From Arthrobacter pigmenti (lineage in GTDB: Bacteria > Actinomycetota > Actinomycetes > Actinomycetales > Micrococcaceae): DNA of 64,000 nucleotides. The stretch is from NCBI RefSeq assembly GCF_011927905.1, contig NZ_JAATJL010000001.1:2976001-3040000 (forward strand). Reading direction: 5' to 3'. The position numbers were made by a program, and so were the translations under genes. Within the stretch, counting starts at the first letter, position 1. Each line of letters starts with the position of its first letter. Shown one piece after another: positions 45,246-52,806 of this stretch. The notes beneath the pieces were generated by a model. It worked only from the letters and a program-made list of their open reading frames with translations. It was not told where the DNA came from and did not search any database.

Positions 45246-45918
45246 AACTCTTCGGATCCTGCTTGTGGATGATGAACCACTCATCCGGTCCGGTCTTGCG
45301 GCCATCCTGTCCCTGGAGAAGGACCTCGATGTAGTGGGCGAGGCCGACGACGGCAGGGAAGTCTGGTCGCAGGTCCGCCGGTTGCAGCCGAACCTGGTGA
45401 TGATGGACGTCCGGATGCCGCAGATGAACGGGATTGAGGCGACAGCGCAGCTCGTGGCCAATTCCGGGCTCCTGCCTCATGCCCCGCGGATCCTGATCCT
45501 GACCACTTTCGAGAGTGACGACTACGTTTACGATGCGCTCAAAGCCGGCGCCCACGGTTTCCTGCTGAAGCGCTCACAGCCGGAGGAACTCATTCAGACG
45601 GTTCGTGCTGTTGCCCGCGGTGAGTCGATTGTCTTCCCCTCGAAGCTGAGACAGCTGGTTGCTGACCGTCAACGGCATGGCGGCGTGGCTGGGAACGATG
45701 TTGTCGGCAGTGCAGGGCTGAGCGCCCGCGAAAATGAGGTGCTGCAGAATCTTGCCCGCGGGTACAACAATCAGGAGATTGCGGAGCGGATGTTCCTCGG
45801 TGTGGAAACGGTGAAAAGCCATATCGCGTCGATCCTCACGAAGCTCGGCGTGCGCGACCGCACCCAGGCCGTGATCGCGGCGTACGAGTCGGGGTTCATC
45901 CTGCCGGGTGCACGTTAG
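45238..45918 (+). CDS. NarL/FixJ-family response regulator
   Basis: A 226-residue regulator with a receiver domain (VDDEPLIRSG acidic pocket, phosphoacceptor Asp57 in MMDVRMP, Lys in FLLKRSQPEEL) and a C-terminal LuxR HTH (LSARENEVLQNLARGYNNQEIA and ETVKSHIASILTKL). GTG 45238 has GGGAG 5 bases upstream. It overlaps the sensor kinase gene, its obvious partner. The target genes are not indicated by any clear direct repeat nearby. Confidence 0.9.
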   Translation: MGETLRILLVDDEPLIRSGLAAILSLEKDLDVVGEADDGREVWSQVRRLQPNLVMMDVRMPQMNGIEATAQLVANSGLLPHAPRILILTTFESDDYVYDALKAGAHGFLLKRSQPEELIQTVRAVARGESIVFPSKLRQLVADRQRHGGVAGNDVVGSAGLSARENEVLQNLARGYNNQEIAERMFLGVETVKSHIASILTKLGVRDRTQAVIAAYESGFILPGAR

Positions 45919-45932
45919 CTTATTTCAGCGGA

Positions 45933-46355
45933 TCAAGGTGTTTCGCCGCACACATTGGTTCCCGGCTCGATGGGAATAATCTTGATCGTCTCGCCGGTCT
46001 CGGCGTCGACGACCACGGCGGAGTTCGCCGGCCAGGTCTCGTCGCCTTCCGGCTGATAGTCGACGCCGGTGGTTTCGGCATCGCCGGCGAGGTTGCCGGA
46101 ACGGTCGAAGGTGTCGATGACGCGGCCTGTGTCAGTCAGGATTGTGACCGTCTGCTGGGGCAGGTGCTCGTCATTTCCGTCAACGGGAGTGGAGTTCCAC
46201 CACCCCTCCCATCCGCCGATGCAACCATCCGCAGGTACGGCGGCGCCGTCACGTGCCTCCGCTTCACCGCCCAAATTGGCACTCAAGACGCCGCAGCCGC
46301 TCAGGGCGAGTGCCGCCGTCGTCACCAAAACTGCTGCTGTGGCTCTTGCTCTCAT
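45933..46355 (-). CDS. Small secreted lipoprotein of unknown function
   Basis: A 140-residue protein with a lipoprotein signal (MRARATAAVLVTTAALALSGC; Cys21 lipidated) and a mature part containing GCIGGWEGWWNSTPVDG and a final Cys, possibly disulfide-linked. No family recognised. ATG 46355 has AGGAATAGGGA directly upstream on the minus strand; a longer frame runs into the repeat and is not credible. It is convergent with the response regulator and lies near another lipoprotein gene. Confidence 0.75.
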   Translation of the reverse strand: MRARATAAVLVTTAALALSGCGVLSANLGGEAEARDGAAVPADGCIGGWEGWWNSTPVDGNDEHLPQQTVTILTDTGRVIDTFDRSGNLAGDAETTGVDYQPEGDETWPANSAVVVDAETGETIKIIPIEPGTNVCGETP

Positions 46356-46394
46356 GTTCCCTATTCCTAAGTTGCACCGCTCGTCGAGCGGGTT

Positions 46395-46485
46395 GACCAT
46401 ATGTCTTCTCGGAGAATGCATCCTCTGCTGTCGTTGCCTGCAATGCCTGCAACGCCTGCACTCTCGAGGAGGCAACACCCTGCGG
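46395..46485 (+). repeat. Copy 3 of the TTGCCTGCAATGC intergenic repeat family
   Basis: In the gap between the two lipoprotein genes, CGTTGCCTGCAATGCCTGCA occupies 46432-46451, followed by ACGCCTGCACTCTCG and GGAGGCA, and preceded by GACCATATGTC. The core is almost identical to copy 1 and the right end (GCACTCTCG, GAGGCA) parallels copy 2. It lies upstream of the 45933-46355 gene. Confidence 0.75.
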
Positions 46486-46532
46486 ACACCTCAGCCAAAT
46501 GTCCCAACTCCTGAAAGCCAGGGTTGCATCCG

Positions 46533-47300
46533 TTACGGCTTACTCGGCTCCAGCAGTTGCGCAGCCAGGTCGGCGAGTTGGTCCTGTGCGGCTCCGTCCG
46601 GTTCAACCGTCCCAACTGTCTGAACGGATGCGATAAGGCCATTGCCGCGCGCATTCACCGACAGCGTATACACCGCTCCTCCGGGGCCGACCTTTTCGAT
46701 TGCCAGAAGAGCATAGGATTGTTCGCCGATCGGATCCTGCGGTAGCTCCTCGGAGGTGAGCGTAGTCGTCGATTCCCCTATCAAAATCGTCATCGAGGAG
46801 CAGGCCTTGAGCTGCTCACGATCCATAGTGAATCCTCGCTCGACGGCGTCATCGGTCGAACCGTCCAGTAGCGCGGCCAGAAGTACACCACCTTCATCGT
46901 CCGATGCCCCCATTCCCAGCAGCCCTCCGGTGGCCCTGGTACGGCCCAACTCCATGTTGTGCATGACCATTTCGCGGCACTTCTCTGGGTGGATAGTGGA
47001 ACTCCCCATCGCCTCCTCGGCTCTCGCCACTCCGGCTTCCGCCTCTTGCGGGGGAACGATCTGAAGAGGGGCATCCAAGGCGTCAGTTAGCGAGGCTACC
47101 CGAGCTTCAAGCTCAGCCTTGCTGACCAGCTCAGGAGGCGCCGTCGTCGTGGGCTTTGTGGAGGGCGCTTCAGCGGCAGACGAAGCTGCGTCCGAGGGTG
47201 CAGAAAAACGTGCGTCCGAGGCTGCCTCATTGGAGCCGCCGCAGCCGGTCAGCAACAGAGTTACTGCGAGCGCGCAGGAGGTAACGAAAGACTTTTTCAT
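46533..47300 (-). CDS. Lipoprotein of unknown function
   Basis: A 255-residue secreted lipoprotein: MKKSFVTSCALAVTLLLTGC signal, a Ser/Ala/Thr-rich linker (to about residue 60), then a compact domain with a PPQEAEAGVARAEEAMG helix and cysteines in HPEKCREMV and LKACSSM that may pair. No family recognised; the fold could be sensor-like (PknH-like domains of actinobacteria have a similar two-Cys layout), but this is a guess. ATG 47300 begins the signal peptide. It follows the same direction as the neighbouring lipoprotein. Confidence 0.72.
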   Translation of the reverse strand: MKKSFVTSCALAVTLLLTGCGGSNEAASDARFSAPSDAASSAAEAPSTKPTTTAPPELVSKAELEARVASLTDALDAPLQIVPPQEAEAGVARAEEAMGSSTIHPEKCREMVMHNMELGRTRATGGLLGMGASDDEGGVLLAALLDGSTDDAVERGFTMDREQLKACSSMTILIGESTTTLTSEELPQDPIGEQSYALLAIEKVGPGGAVYTLSVNARGNGLIASVQTVGTVEPDGAAQDQLADLAAQLLEPSKP

Positions 47301-47443
47301 GATGGATTTCCCCTTGTGCCGCGACCAGTTCGCGGTCGATGGAGGAATCGTAACCCAGAGGGTCGGCCAGCTTGCGGCGCTTATCCAAAGACCCGCCGAG
47401 CCCGCCCCTTGACGCCACCGAAGCACAGAACAATCGTTGAAGC

Positions 47444-48883
47444 ATGGACTGGCTCGACGCCGACGGATACGAGATAGGCCGGCAGATCCTTCAGCGCGGG
47501 GTCGCCGCCATCTACCTGATCGCGTTTGTCTCGGCCATCAACCAGTTCCCGGCCCTGCTCGGCGAACGCGGACTCCTCCCCGCGCCCAGATTCATCGAGC
47601 GCGTCGGCAAACGCGCAGGGCCCACACTGTTCCGCTGGCGCTACTCGGACAGGCTCCTACTCACCACATGCTGGATCGGCGCCGCCATTGCCGCCCTCCT
47701 GATAGCAGGACTACCGCAGGCAGGCCCTCCCTGGCTTCCGATGGTTGCATTCCTCATGATGTGGGCGCTCTACCTGTCGATCGTGAACATCGGTCAGGTG
47801 TTCTACGGTTTCGGCTGGGAAAGCCTGCTGCTCGAAGCGGGGTTCCTGGTGGCGTTCCTCGGCTCGAACGACGTCGATCCCCCGCTCCTCGTACTCCTCG
47901 CCATCCGGTGGCTGGTGTTCCGCCTTGAGTTCGGTGCAGGGACGATCAAGATCCGCGGTGACCGCTCCTGGCGGGACCTCACCGCCCTCTACTACCACCA
48001 CGAAACCCAGCCCATGCCGAACCCGGCCAGCCGGTTCTTCCATCTCCTGCCCAAACCGCTGCACCGCATCGAGGTTGCGGGAAACCACTTCACCCAACTC
48101 GTGGTGCCGTTCTTCCTCTTCGCACCCCAGCCGATAGCAGGGATAGCCGCAGTCATCATCATTGCCACCCAGGCCTGGCTCGTGATCTCCGGAAACTTCG
48201 CGTGGCTGAACTGGATAACCATCGTGCTCACATTCGGCGCCGTCCCCGACTCCTTCTACGAAGCCCTCTTCCAGGTCACCATTGAACCAGCGTACGGGCG
48301 GACGCCGGTCTGGTTCACCGTCGTCGTCGTACTGATGGCCGCGTTCATCGCCTACCTGAGCTGGCAACCGCTACGGAACCTGTTCGCGAAGCGCCAGCTC
48401 ATGAACGCCAGCTTCAACCGCTTCCATCTGGTCAACGCGTACGGCGCGTTCGGAAGCGTGACGAAGGCTCGGTACGAGGTGATCATCGAGGGCACCATCG
48501 ACGACGGCGCCCCCGGCTCACGGTGGCGCGAATACGAGTTCAAGGGCAAGCCCGGCGACCCTAGCCGCATGCCGCGACAGTACGCGCCGTACCATCTGCG
48601 GCTGGACTGGCTGATGTGGTTCCTCGCACTTGGGTCCGACGGCGGTTGGTTCAGCCCGCTGCTTGTGAAGCTTTTGCGGGCCGACCCAAAGATCCTGAAA
48701 CTGATCCGCCATGACCCGTTCGACGGCGAACCACCCCGCTACATCCGCGCCCGGGTCTTCCGCTACCGCTTCAGCACCCGCGAGGAAAAGCGGTCCACGG
48801 GTCTGTGGTGGATGCGGGAGCAGTCGGGCACGCTGGTGGATCCGATCTCGTTACGATCGGACCACGAACACCCGGCCGCCTAG
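47444..48883 (+). CDS. Lipase maturation factor family membrane protein
   Basis: A 479-residue protein of the LMF1/LMF2 (DUF1222) family. It begins MDWLDADGYEIGRQILQRGVA, has several membrane helices (to about residue 300), and shows the conserved LEFGAGTIKIRGDRSWRDLTALYYHHETQPMPNP region (split across residues 163-200), then a soluble C-terminal part (FNRFHLVNAYGAFG and YAPYHLRLDWLMWFLALG). In animals LMF1 helps fold secreted lipases; the bacterial role is unknown. No lipase gene is adjacent. Confidence 0.9.
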   Translation: MDWLDADGYEIGRQILQRGVAAIYLIAFVSAINQFPALLGERGLLPAPRFIERVGKRAGPTLFRWRYSDRLLLTTCWIGAAIAALLIAGLPQAGPPWLPMVAFLMMWALYLSIVNIGQVFYGFGWESLLLEAGFLVAFLGSNDVDPPLLVLLAIRWLVFRLEFGAGTIKIRGDRSWRDLTALYYHHETQPMPNPASRFFHLLPKPLHRIEVAGNHFTQLVVPFFLFAPQPIAGIAAVIIIATQAWLVISGNFAWLNWITIVLTFGAVPDSFYEALFQVTIEPAYGRTPVWFTVVVVLMAAFIAYLSWQPLRNLFAKRQLMNASFNRFHLVNAYGAFGSVTKARYEVIIEGTIDDGAPGSRWREYEFKGKPGDPSRMPRQYAPYHLRLDWLMWFLALGSDGGWFSPLLVKLLRADPKILKLIRHDPFDGEPPRYIRARVFRYRFSTREEKRSTGLWWMREQSGTLVDPISLRSDHEHPAA

Positions 48884-48939
48884 CCACTGCCGGGTAAACG
48901 CTGATTGAATGGAAGAACGACTATTCAAGGGGGACCGTC

Positions 48940-49263
48940 ATGACCTTCACCAAACTCCTGCTGATCGGTGGCACGTCACTACTCGCCGGATTCTTCCTGC
49001 TCCTGGCTCCGATGGCCGAGATCATCAACGGCACGGCTGACGGATTGGCCTGGTTCCTCGCCGCGATCGGCGCGTTCCTGCTGCTCGAGGGCATCGTCAT
49101 GTTCTTCCTCGGCCTCCAGGCACGCAAACGCGACCTCAACCGTCCCCGCACCTACGGCCATGATGAGGACGGCAAGCCCTTCGAGGATGACCGCCCGCAC
49201 AACGCCCACCAGTACCCCGGAGCCGGCGTTCAGGGTCAGGCCGGCGTCGACGGGATGCCGTGA
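48940..49263 (+). CDS. Small two-helix membrane protein
   Basis: A 107-residue protein with two hydrophobic helices (about residues 5-27 and 36-60) and a charged, Pro/Gly/His-rich cytoplasmic tail. No family recognised. The ATG at 48940 follows CAAGGGGG. Its stop overlaps the GTG start of the next gene (GTGA), suggesting coupling with the SnoaL-like protein. Confidence 0.7.
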   Translation: MTFTKLLLIGGTSLLAGFFLLLAPMAEIINGTADGLAWFLAAIGAFLLLEGIVMFFLGLQARKRDLNRPRTYGHDEDGKPFEDDRPHNAHQYPGAGVQGQAGVDGMP

Positions 49264-49676
49264 ACGAGGTCGAGACCTTTCCGCAGCGTTACGCCGCCGC
49301 CGTCCGCGCCAAGGACGTCGGCGGCTTGCTTTCCCTGTACGACGACGGCGTCCGCCTCTTCGATCTCTGGGTCGTCTGGAGCCACGAAGGTGCGTCCGCC
49401 TGGCGGACATCCGTGGAGGAGTGGTTCGGCTCGCTGGGCGAGCAGAGCGTGGGCGTCGATTTCGCCGATGTGCAGACGACCCTCACGGACACACTGGCCA
49501 CCCTGCACGCGATCATCACTTACCGGGAGGTCAGCAGTACCGGTGAGGAACTCGGTTCCATGCAGAACCGGCTGACGTGGGTCCTGCAAAAGTTCGACGA
49601 CGGCTGGAGGATCGTTCACGAACACACCTCCGCGCCGGTCGACTTCGAAACCTCCAAGGTCATCCTCCAGCGGTAA
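49260..49676 (+). CDS. SnoaL/DUF4440-like (NTF2-fold) protein
   Basis: A 138-residue protein with the NTF2-like pattern: FPQRYAAAVRAKDVGGLLSLYDDGVRLFD, then WSHEGASAWRTSVEEWF and a C-terminal WVLQKFDDGWRIVHEHTS. Such domains act as small isomerases, lactonases or binding proteins; nothing specific can be said. GTG 49260 overlaps the previous stop. The last 17 bases overlap the convergent membrane-protein gene. Confidence 0.78.
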   Translation: MNEVETFPQRYAAAVRAKDVGGLLSLYDDGVRLFDLWVVWSHEGASAWRTSVEEWFGSLGEQSVGVDFADVQTTLTDTLATLHAIITYREVSSTGEELGSMQNRLTWVLQKFDDGWRIVHEHTSAPVDFETSKVILQR

Positions 49677-50292
49677 CGGCACCCGCGTGCTGAACCCTGT
49701 TCGCGATCCAGCGCACCAGCAGTGCCAGCACCGCGAACGCGACCACCAACGCGGCACAGTACAGCGCAACACCGCCGTACCCCTGCACCGTGGGATCGAG
49801 GAACGGGTAAGGATAGAACCCGACCACCGCTCCGCGGATCAGCGAGTAGAGGACATAGGCAACCGGAAAGATCATCCACACGAAGACGGTCCGCAGCCTG
49901 ATGCGTGAGCGCGGCGGCCACACGATCCAGTCGACCAGCACGGCCAACGGCATCACCATATGGTGAACGGTGTTGATCCAGGGCAGCAGCCCACCGAGCT
50001 CGACATCGCGAAGCAGCGTATTGAACACGACTCCCACGAAGACCATATAGACAACCGACCCGCCGCGAATGGCGACGTCCACATCGTTGGTCTGATAGTT
50101 CCGTGCCAGGCGGACCGCACTGATGATGAATACAAGGCTGGCGATGATGTTCGAGAGGATCGTGAAGTAGCTGAAGAAGTTGACCGCGCCGAAATCCGAG
50201 TTCAGCGAGATCGTGAGCTGCACGACGACGCCGGCAAGGGAGAGCGCCGCGAATACCAGCCGAAAGGCGATCACCAGGTTCTTCTTCGTCAT
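49660..50292 (-). CDS. Pr6Pr-like integral membrane protein
   Basis: A 210-residue protein with six predicted membrane helices, the number and spacing of the Pr6Pr/TIGR-type membrane family of actinobacteria (FFSYFTILSNIIASLVFIISA; LPWINTVHHMVMPLAVLVDWIVWPP). Family function is unknown. ATG 50292 (MTKKNLVIAF) is chosen. It is convergent and overlaps the preceding gene by 17 bases. Confidence 0.78.
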   Translation of the reverse strand: MTKKNLVIAFRLVFAALSLAGVVVQLTISLNSDFGAVNFFSYFTILSNIIASLVFIISAVRLARNYQTNDVDVAIRGGSVVYMVFVGVVFNTLLRDVELGGLLPWINTVHHMVMPLAVLVDWIVWPPRSRIRLRTVFVWMIFPVAYVLYSLIRGAVVGFYPYPFLDPTVQGYGGVALYCAALVVAFAVLALLVRWIANRVQHAGAVTAGG

Positions 50293-50334
50293 GCTCGAAT
50301 AGTAACGGCGCCCAACGCGCAAGAGACGCAAGAA

Positions 50335-50368
50335 GCCGCCGACCGCATGTGGGGATGCGGTCGGCGGC
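50335..50368 (-). terminator. Hairpin terminator of the subtilase gene
   Basis: A perfect 14-bp stem, GCCGCCGACCGCAT (50335-50348) and ATGCGGTCGGCGGC (50355-50368), with a GTGGGG loop. It lies just after the minus-strand subtilase stop, and TTCTTG follows on that strand. Confidence 0.8.
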
Positions 50369-50386
50369 CTCTCTATTCCGGGACCT

Positions 50387-52324
50387 CTACCTGGTGGTTA
50401 CCGAAGTGTCATCGATACGGAAGACGGTTGCGTAGGAGTAATCCTCCACACCGAGGAAGCGCAGCTTGACGGTCTTGCCCTTGTACGCAGAGAGGTCAAG
50501 AACCTTCTCGGCGTAGGCGGACGACTTGTCCCTGTTGGAGTAGGTGGCGAGGGTCTTGGTGGAGGACCCGTCGATCACCTGCACCCGGAGCGTGTCGTAG
50601 GCGTAGGCGGTTCCCTCATTGCTCGCGACGTTCAGGAAGAAGTTCAGCGAAGCCGCGGAGACGTTGGCCGGAATGGTCACCGACTGGTCCAGGGTGTAGG
50701 AGCTGGACCGTCCGTAGCCGTTCAGTCCCGCATAGCCATTGCCCGTACGTGCGTTCGCACCGCTCTCGAAGGTGTCGGCGTAGTTCGATGTCCAGGACGC
50801 GCCGCCCTCTTCGAAGCCGGCGTTCTTCAGCAGGTTGCCGGAGGGTTCCGGGTCCGGATCCGGATCGGGATCGGGATCGGTTCCGCCGCCGAGCAGGGCC
50901 AGCGTTGCCGCTGCGTCTACGAGGCCGGCACCGCAGCCGCCGGAGCAGCTGCCGGGAAGGGTGCGTGCGCCGTCCTTGAGCGTCGCCTCGACCTGGGCGG
51001 GGGCGATGTCAGATTTCGCACCAACCATCAGTGCTGCCAGACCGGCGATGTGCGGGGCGGCCATGGAGGTTCCCTGGTAGGAGGCGTAGCTCTCGCCGGC
51101 CGGCGTCGTCGAACCCGCATTCAGGGTCGAGAGGATGCCGCCCGCGGCGCCGTTGCGGGTGTCGCCACCCGGTGCGGTGATGTCAACGAGCGAACCGTAG
51201 TTCGAGTAGTACGAGCGCCCACCGTCGATGTTGCTGGCTGCAACGGCAATGACGGAGTTGCAGTTTGCCGGCATGGCGCCGGAGACGTCGACGTTGCTGT
51301 TACCTGCTGCAACCACAACGCTGGTACCGCGTGAGACGGCACCGTTGATGGCGCTCTGCATGGTGCTGCTGCAGGAGGAGCCGCCGCCGAGGCTCATGTT
51401 GATGATGTCCGCCGGGTTGGCGTTTGCTGGAACTCCGGGTACTGATCCGCCCGAGGACCAGATAACCGCGTCAGCGATGTCTGACAGCGATCCGCCACAC
51501 TTGGCGAGTACACGGACCGGAACACCCTTCGCATCCGGTGCAACGCCCGCTACACCCTTGGCGTTGTTGGTCACTGCCGCAACAGTGCCGGCTACGTGCG
51601 TGCCGTGCCACGATGACCGGCCGGCCGAGCCCTGGCCACATTCGCCTGCGCCGTACCAGTCGCCCTCGTCCTGGGCGTTGGCGTCGCGTCCGTTGCCGTC
51701 GCGGGCTGCTGATGCGTCAGCCACGAAGTCATAGCCGGGCAGGATGTTGCCGTTCAGGTCCGAGTGGGACGTGATGCCGGTGTCGATGACCGCAACCACG
51801 GCGCCAACGCCCGTCGAAGTGTCCCAGGCACCGGGTGTGCGCATGCCGTTCTGGCCGGTGAAGTCCCACTGCTCGTTGTAGCGGGTGTCGTTAGGATCCA
51901 GGAGCGCCGTGAATTTCACATCTGGCTCTACGGACTCAACGGTGCCGGAAGCGACGAGGTCCTTCATGAAGTTCTTCGCGTCCTCTCCGGCCAGGGGCTT
52001 GCTGGAGGAGATCAGGGTGGCGCCGGTTGCGAGGGTACGGACTTCCTTGACCGAGACTCCCTGCTCCTTTGCAGCGAGACCCCACGCGTTTGCGCGGCCC
52101 TTGGCGTTTGCGTTTGCAGCCGATGCTTTGTAGGTCACGATGAACTTGCTGTAGCTTTCGCCTTCCGCGACGTTCTGGACGAACGCGGTTGCCTTTCCGG
52201 CGTCAGCTTCACCGCTGGGGTTGGGCGCGGCGATCACAGGGGAAGCAACGAAGGTCATCGCACCGACCGCCGCAGCGACGGACAGTGCGAGGAAACCCTG
52301 CTTCCTCGATTTGGTATTACCCAT
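50387..52324 (-). CDS. Secreted S8 family serine peptidase (subtilase)
   Basis: A 645-residue extracellular protease. A signal peptide (about 1-32, ending SPVIAA) is followed by an inhibitor I9-like propeptide (about 55-140), then the catalytic domain with the triad Asp181 (AVIDTGI), His240 (SSWHGTHVAG) and Ser420 (GTSMAAPH). A DP repeat linker (DPDPDPDPDPEP) connects to a C-terminal beta domain (about 495-645, beginning NLLKNAGFEEGGASW) that looks like a carbohydrate-binding-type module. ATG 52324 is followed by the signal peptide. An AT-rich upstream region and a leader hairpin precede it. Confidence 0.93.
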   Translation of the reverse strand: MGNTKSRKQGFLALSVAAAVGAMTFVASPVIAAPNPSGEADAGKATAFVQNVAEGESYSKFIVTYKASAANANAKGRANAWGLAAKEQGVSVKEVRTLATGATLISSSKPLAGEDAKNFMKDLVASGTVESVEPDVKFTALLDPNDTRYNEQWDFTGQNGMRTPGAWDTSTGVGAVVAVIDTGITSHSDLNGNILPGYDFVADASAARDGNGRDANAQDEGDWYGAGECGQGSAGRSSWHGTHVAGTVAAVTNNAKGVAGVAPDAKGVPVRVLAKCGGSLSDIADAVIWSSGGSVPGVPANANPADIINMSLGGGSSCSSTMQSAINGAVSRGTSVVVAAGNSNVDVSGAMPANCNSVIAVAASNIDGGRSYYSNYGSLVDITAPGGDTRNGAAGGILSTLNAGSTTPAGESYASYQGTSMAAPHIAGLAALMVGAKSDIAPAQVEATLKDGARTLPGSCSGGCGAGLVDAAATLALLGGGTDPDPDPDPDPEPSGNLLKNAGFEEGGASWTSNYADTFESGANARTGNGYAGLNGYGRSSSYTLDQSVTIPANVSAASLNFFLNVASNEGTAYAYDTLRVQVIDGSSTKTLATYSNRDKSSAYAEKVLDLSAYKGKTVKLRFLGVEDYSYATVFRIDDTSVTTR

Positions 52325-52806
52325 TGAACTGCTTTCTCTCGCCCGGAATCGATTGGATTCCGGGAGGTGGGAATGATGGTGGTTCTCGGTAGGTGAACCG
52401 GGAACCGATGTAAAAGTACGAGTGTTTTTGCAAGGTGTAAATACCTCCAGGGCAAATCAAACAAGTTTGCTCCAAAGTAATGCGCTCACGTCCTCGATGA
52501 GGTATGTGATAGTTACCACTTTCTCGTTTTTCAACGTGCGGAAGTGCGCAATCGGCGCAGATCTCAGGTGTACGCTTACGAGAATCGTTTCAAGAACGGT
52601 CTAGTCACTCGTTTAGATATTCTCGTTATGCTTTTAGCATGCAGATGGCTTCCTGCATATAGTGCACGGCGTAATCAGCAATAACACAACGCCTTTGATG
52701 AAGTTTCATTCATTCCATGCGAAGAATGGCATCAAGCGGTAAAGTCCAGCCGGCTGTTTCGCTTCAATGCTCAATAAAAGTACGACGCAGGCCGCTCACC
52801 GTGAGG
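52325..52806. other. 482-base AT-richer intergenic region
   Basis: Apart from the inverted repeat at 52342-52364, no gene is apparent here. Base composition is visibly less GC-rich than the neighbours, especially 52400-52720, with many short A/T runs. Candidate promoter sequences for the subtilase lie within it, but none stands out. I do not recognise any riboswitch or RNA motif. Confidence 0.6.
52342..52364. promoter_or_regulatory. Inverted repeat in the leader of the subtilase gene
   Basis: CCCGGAATC (52342-52350) and GATTCCGGG (52356-52364) form a perfect 9-bp inverted repeat around GATTG, 17 bases upstream of the subtilase start codon. It may be an operator or an mRNA hairpin close to the ribosome site. 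Confidence 0.5.

Noticed and set aside
52325..52806. Riboswitch upstream of the subtilase
   Set aside because: No motif matched a class I know, and an exported protease is an unusual target.
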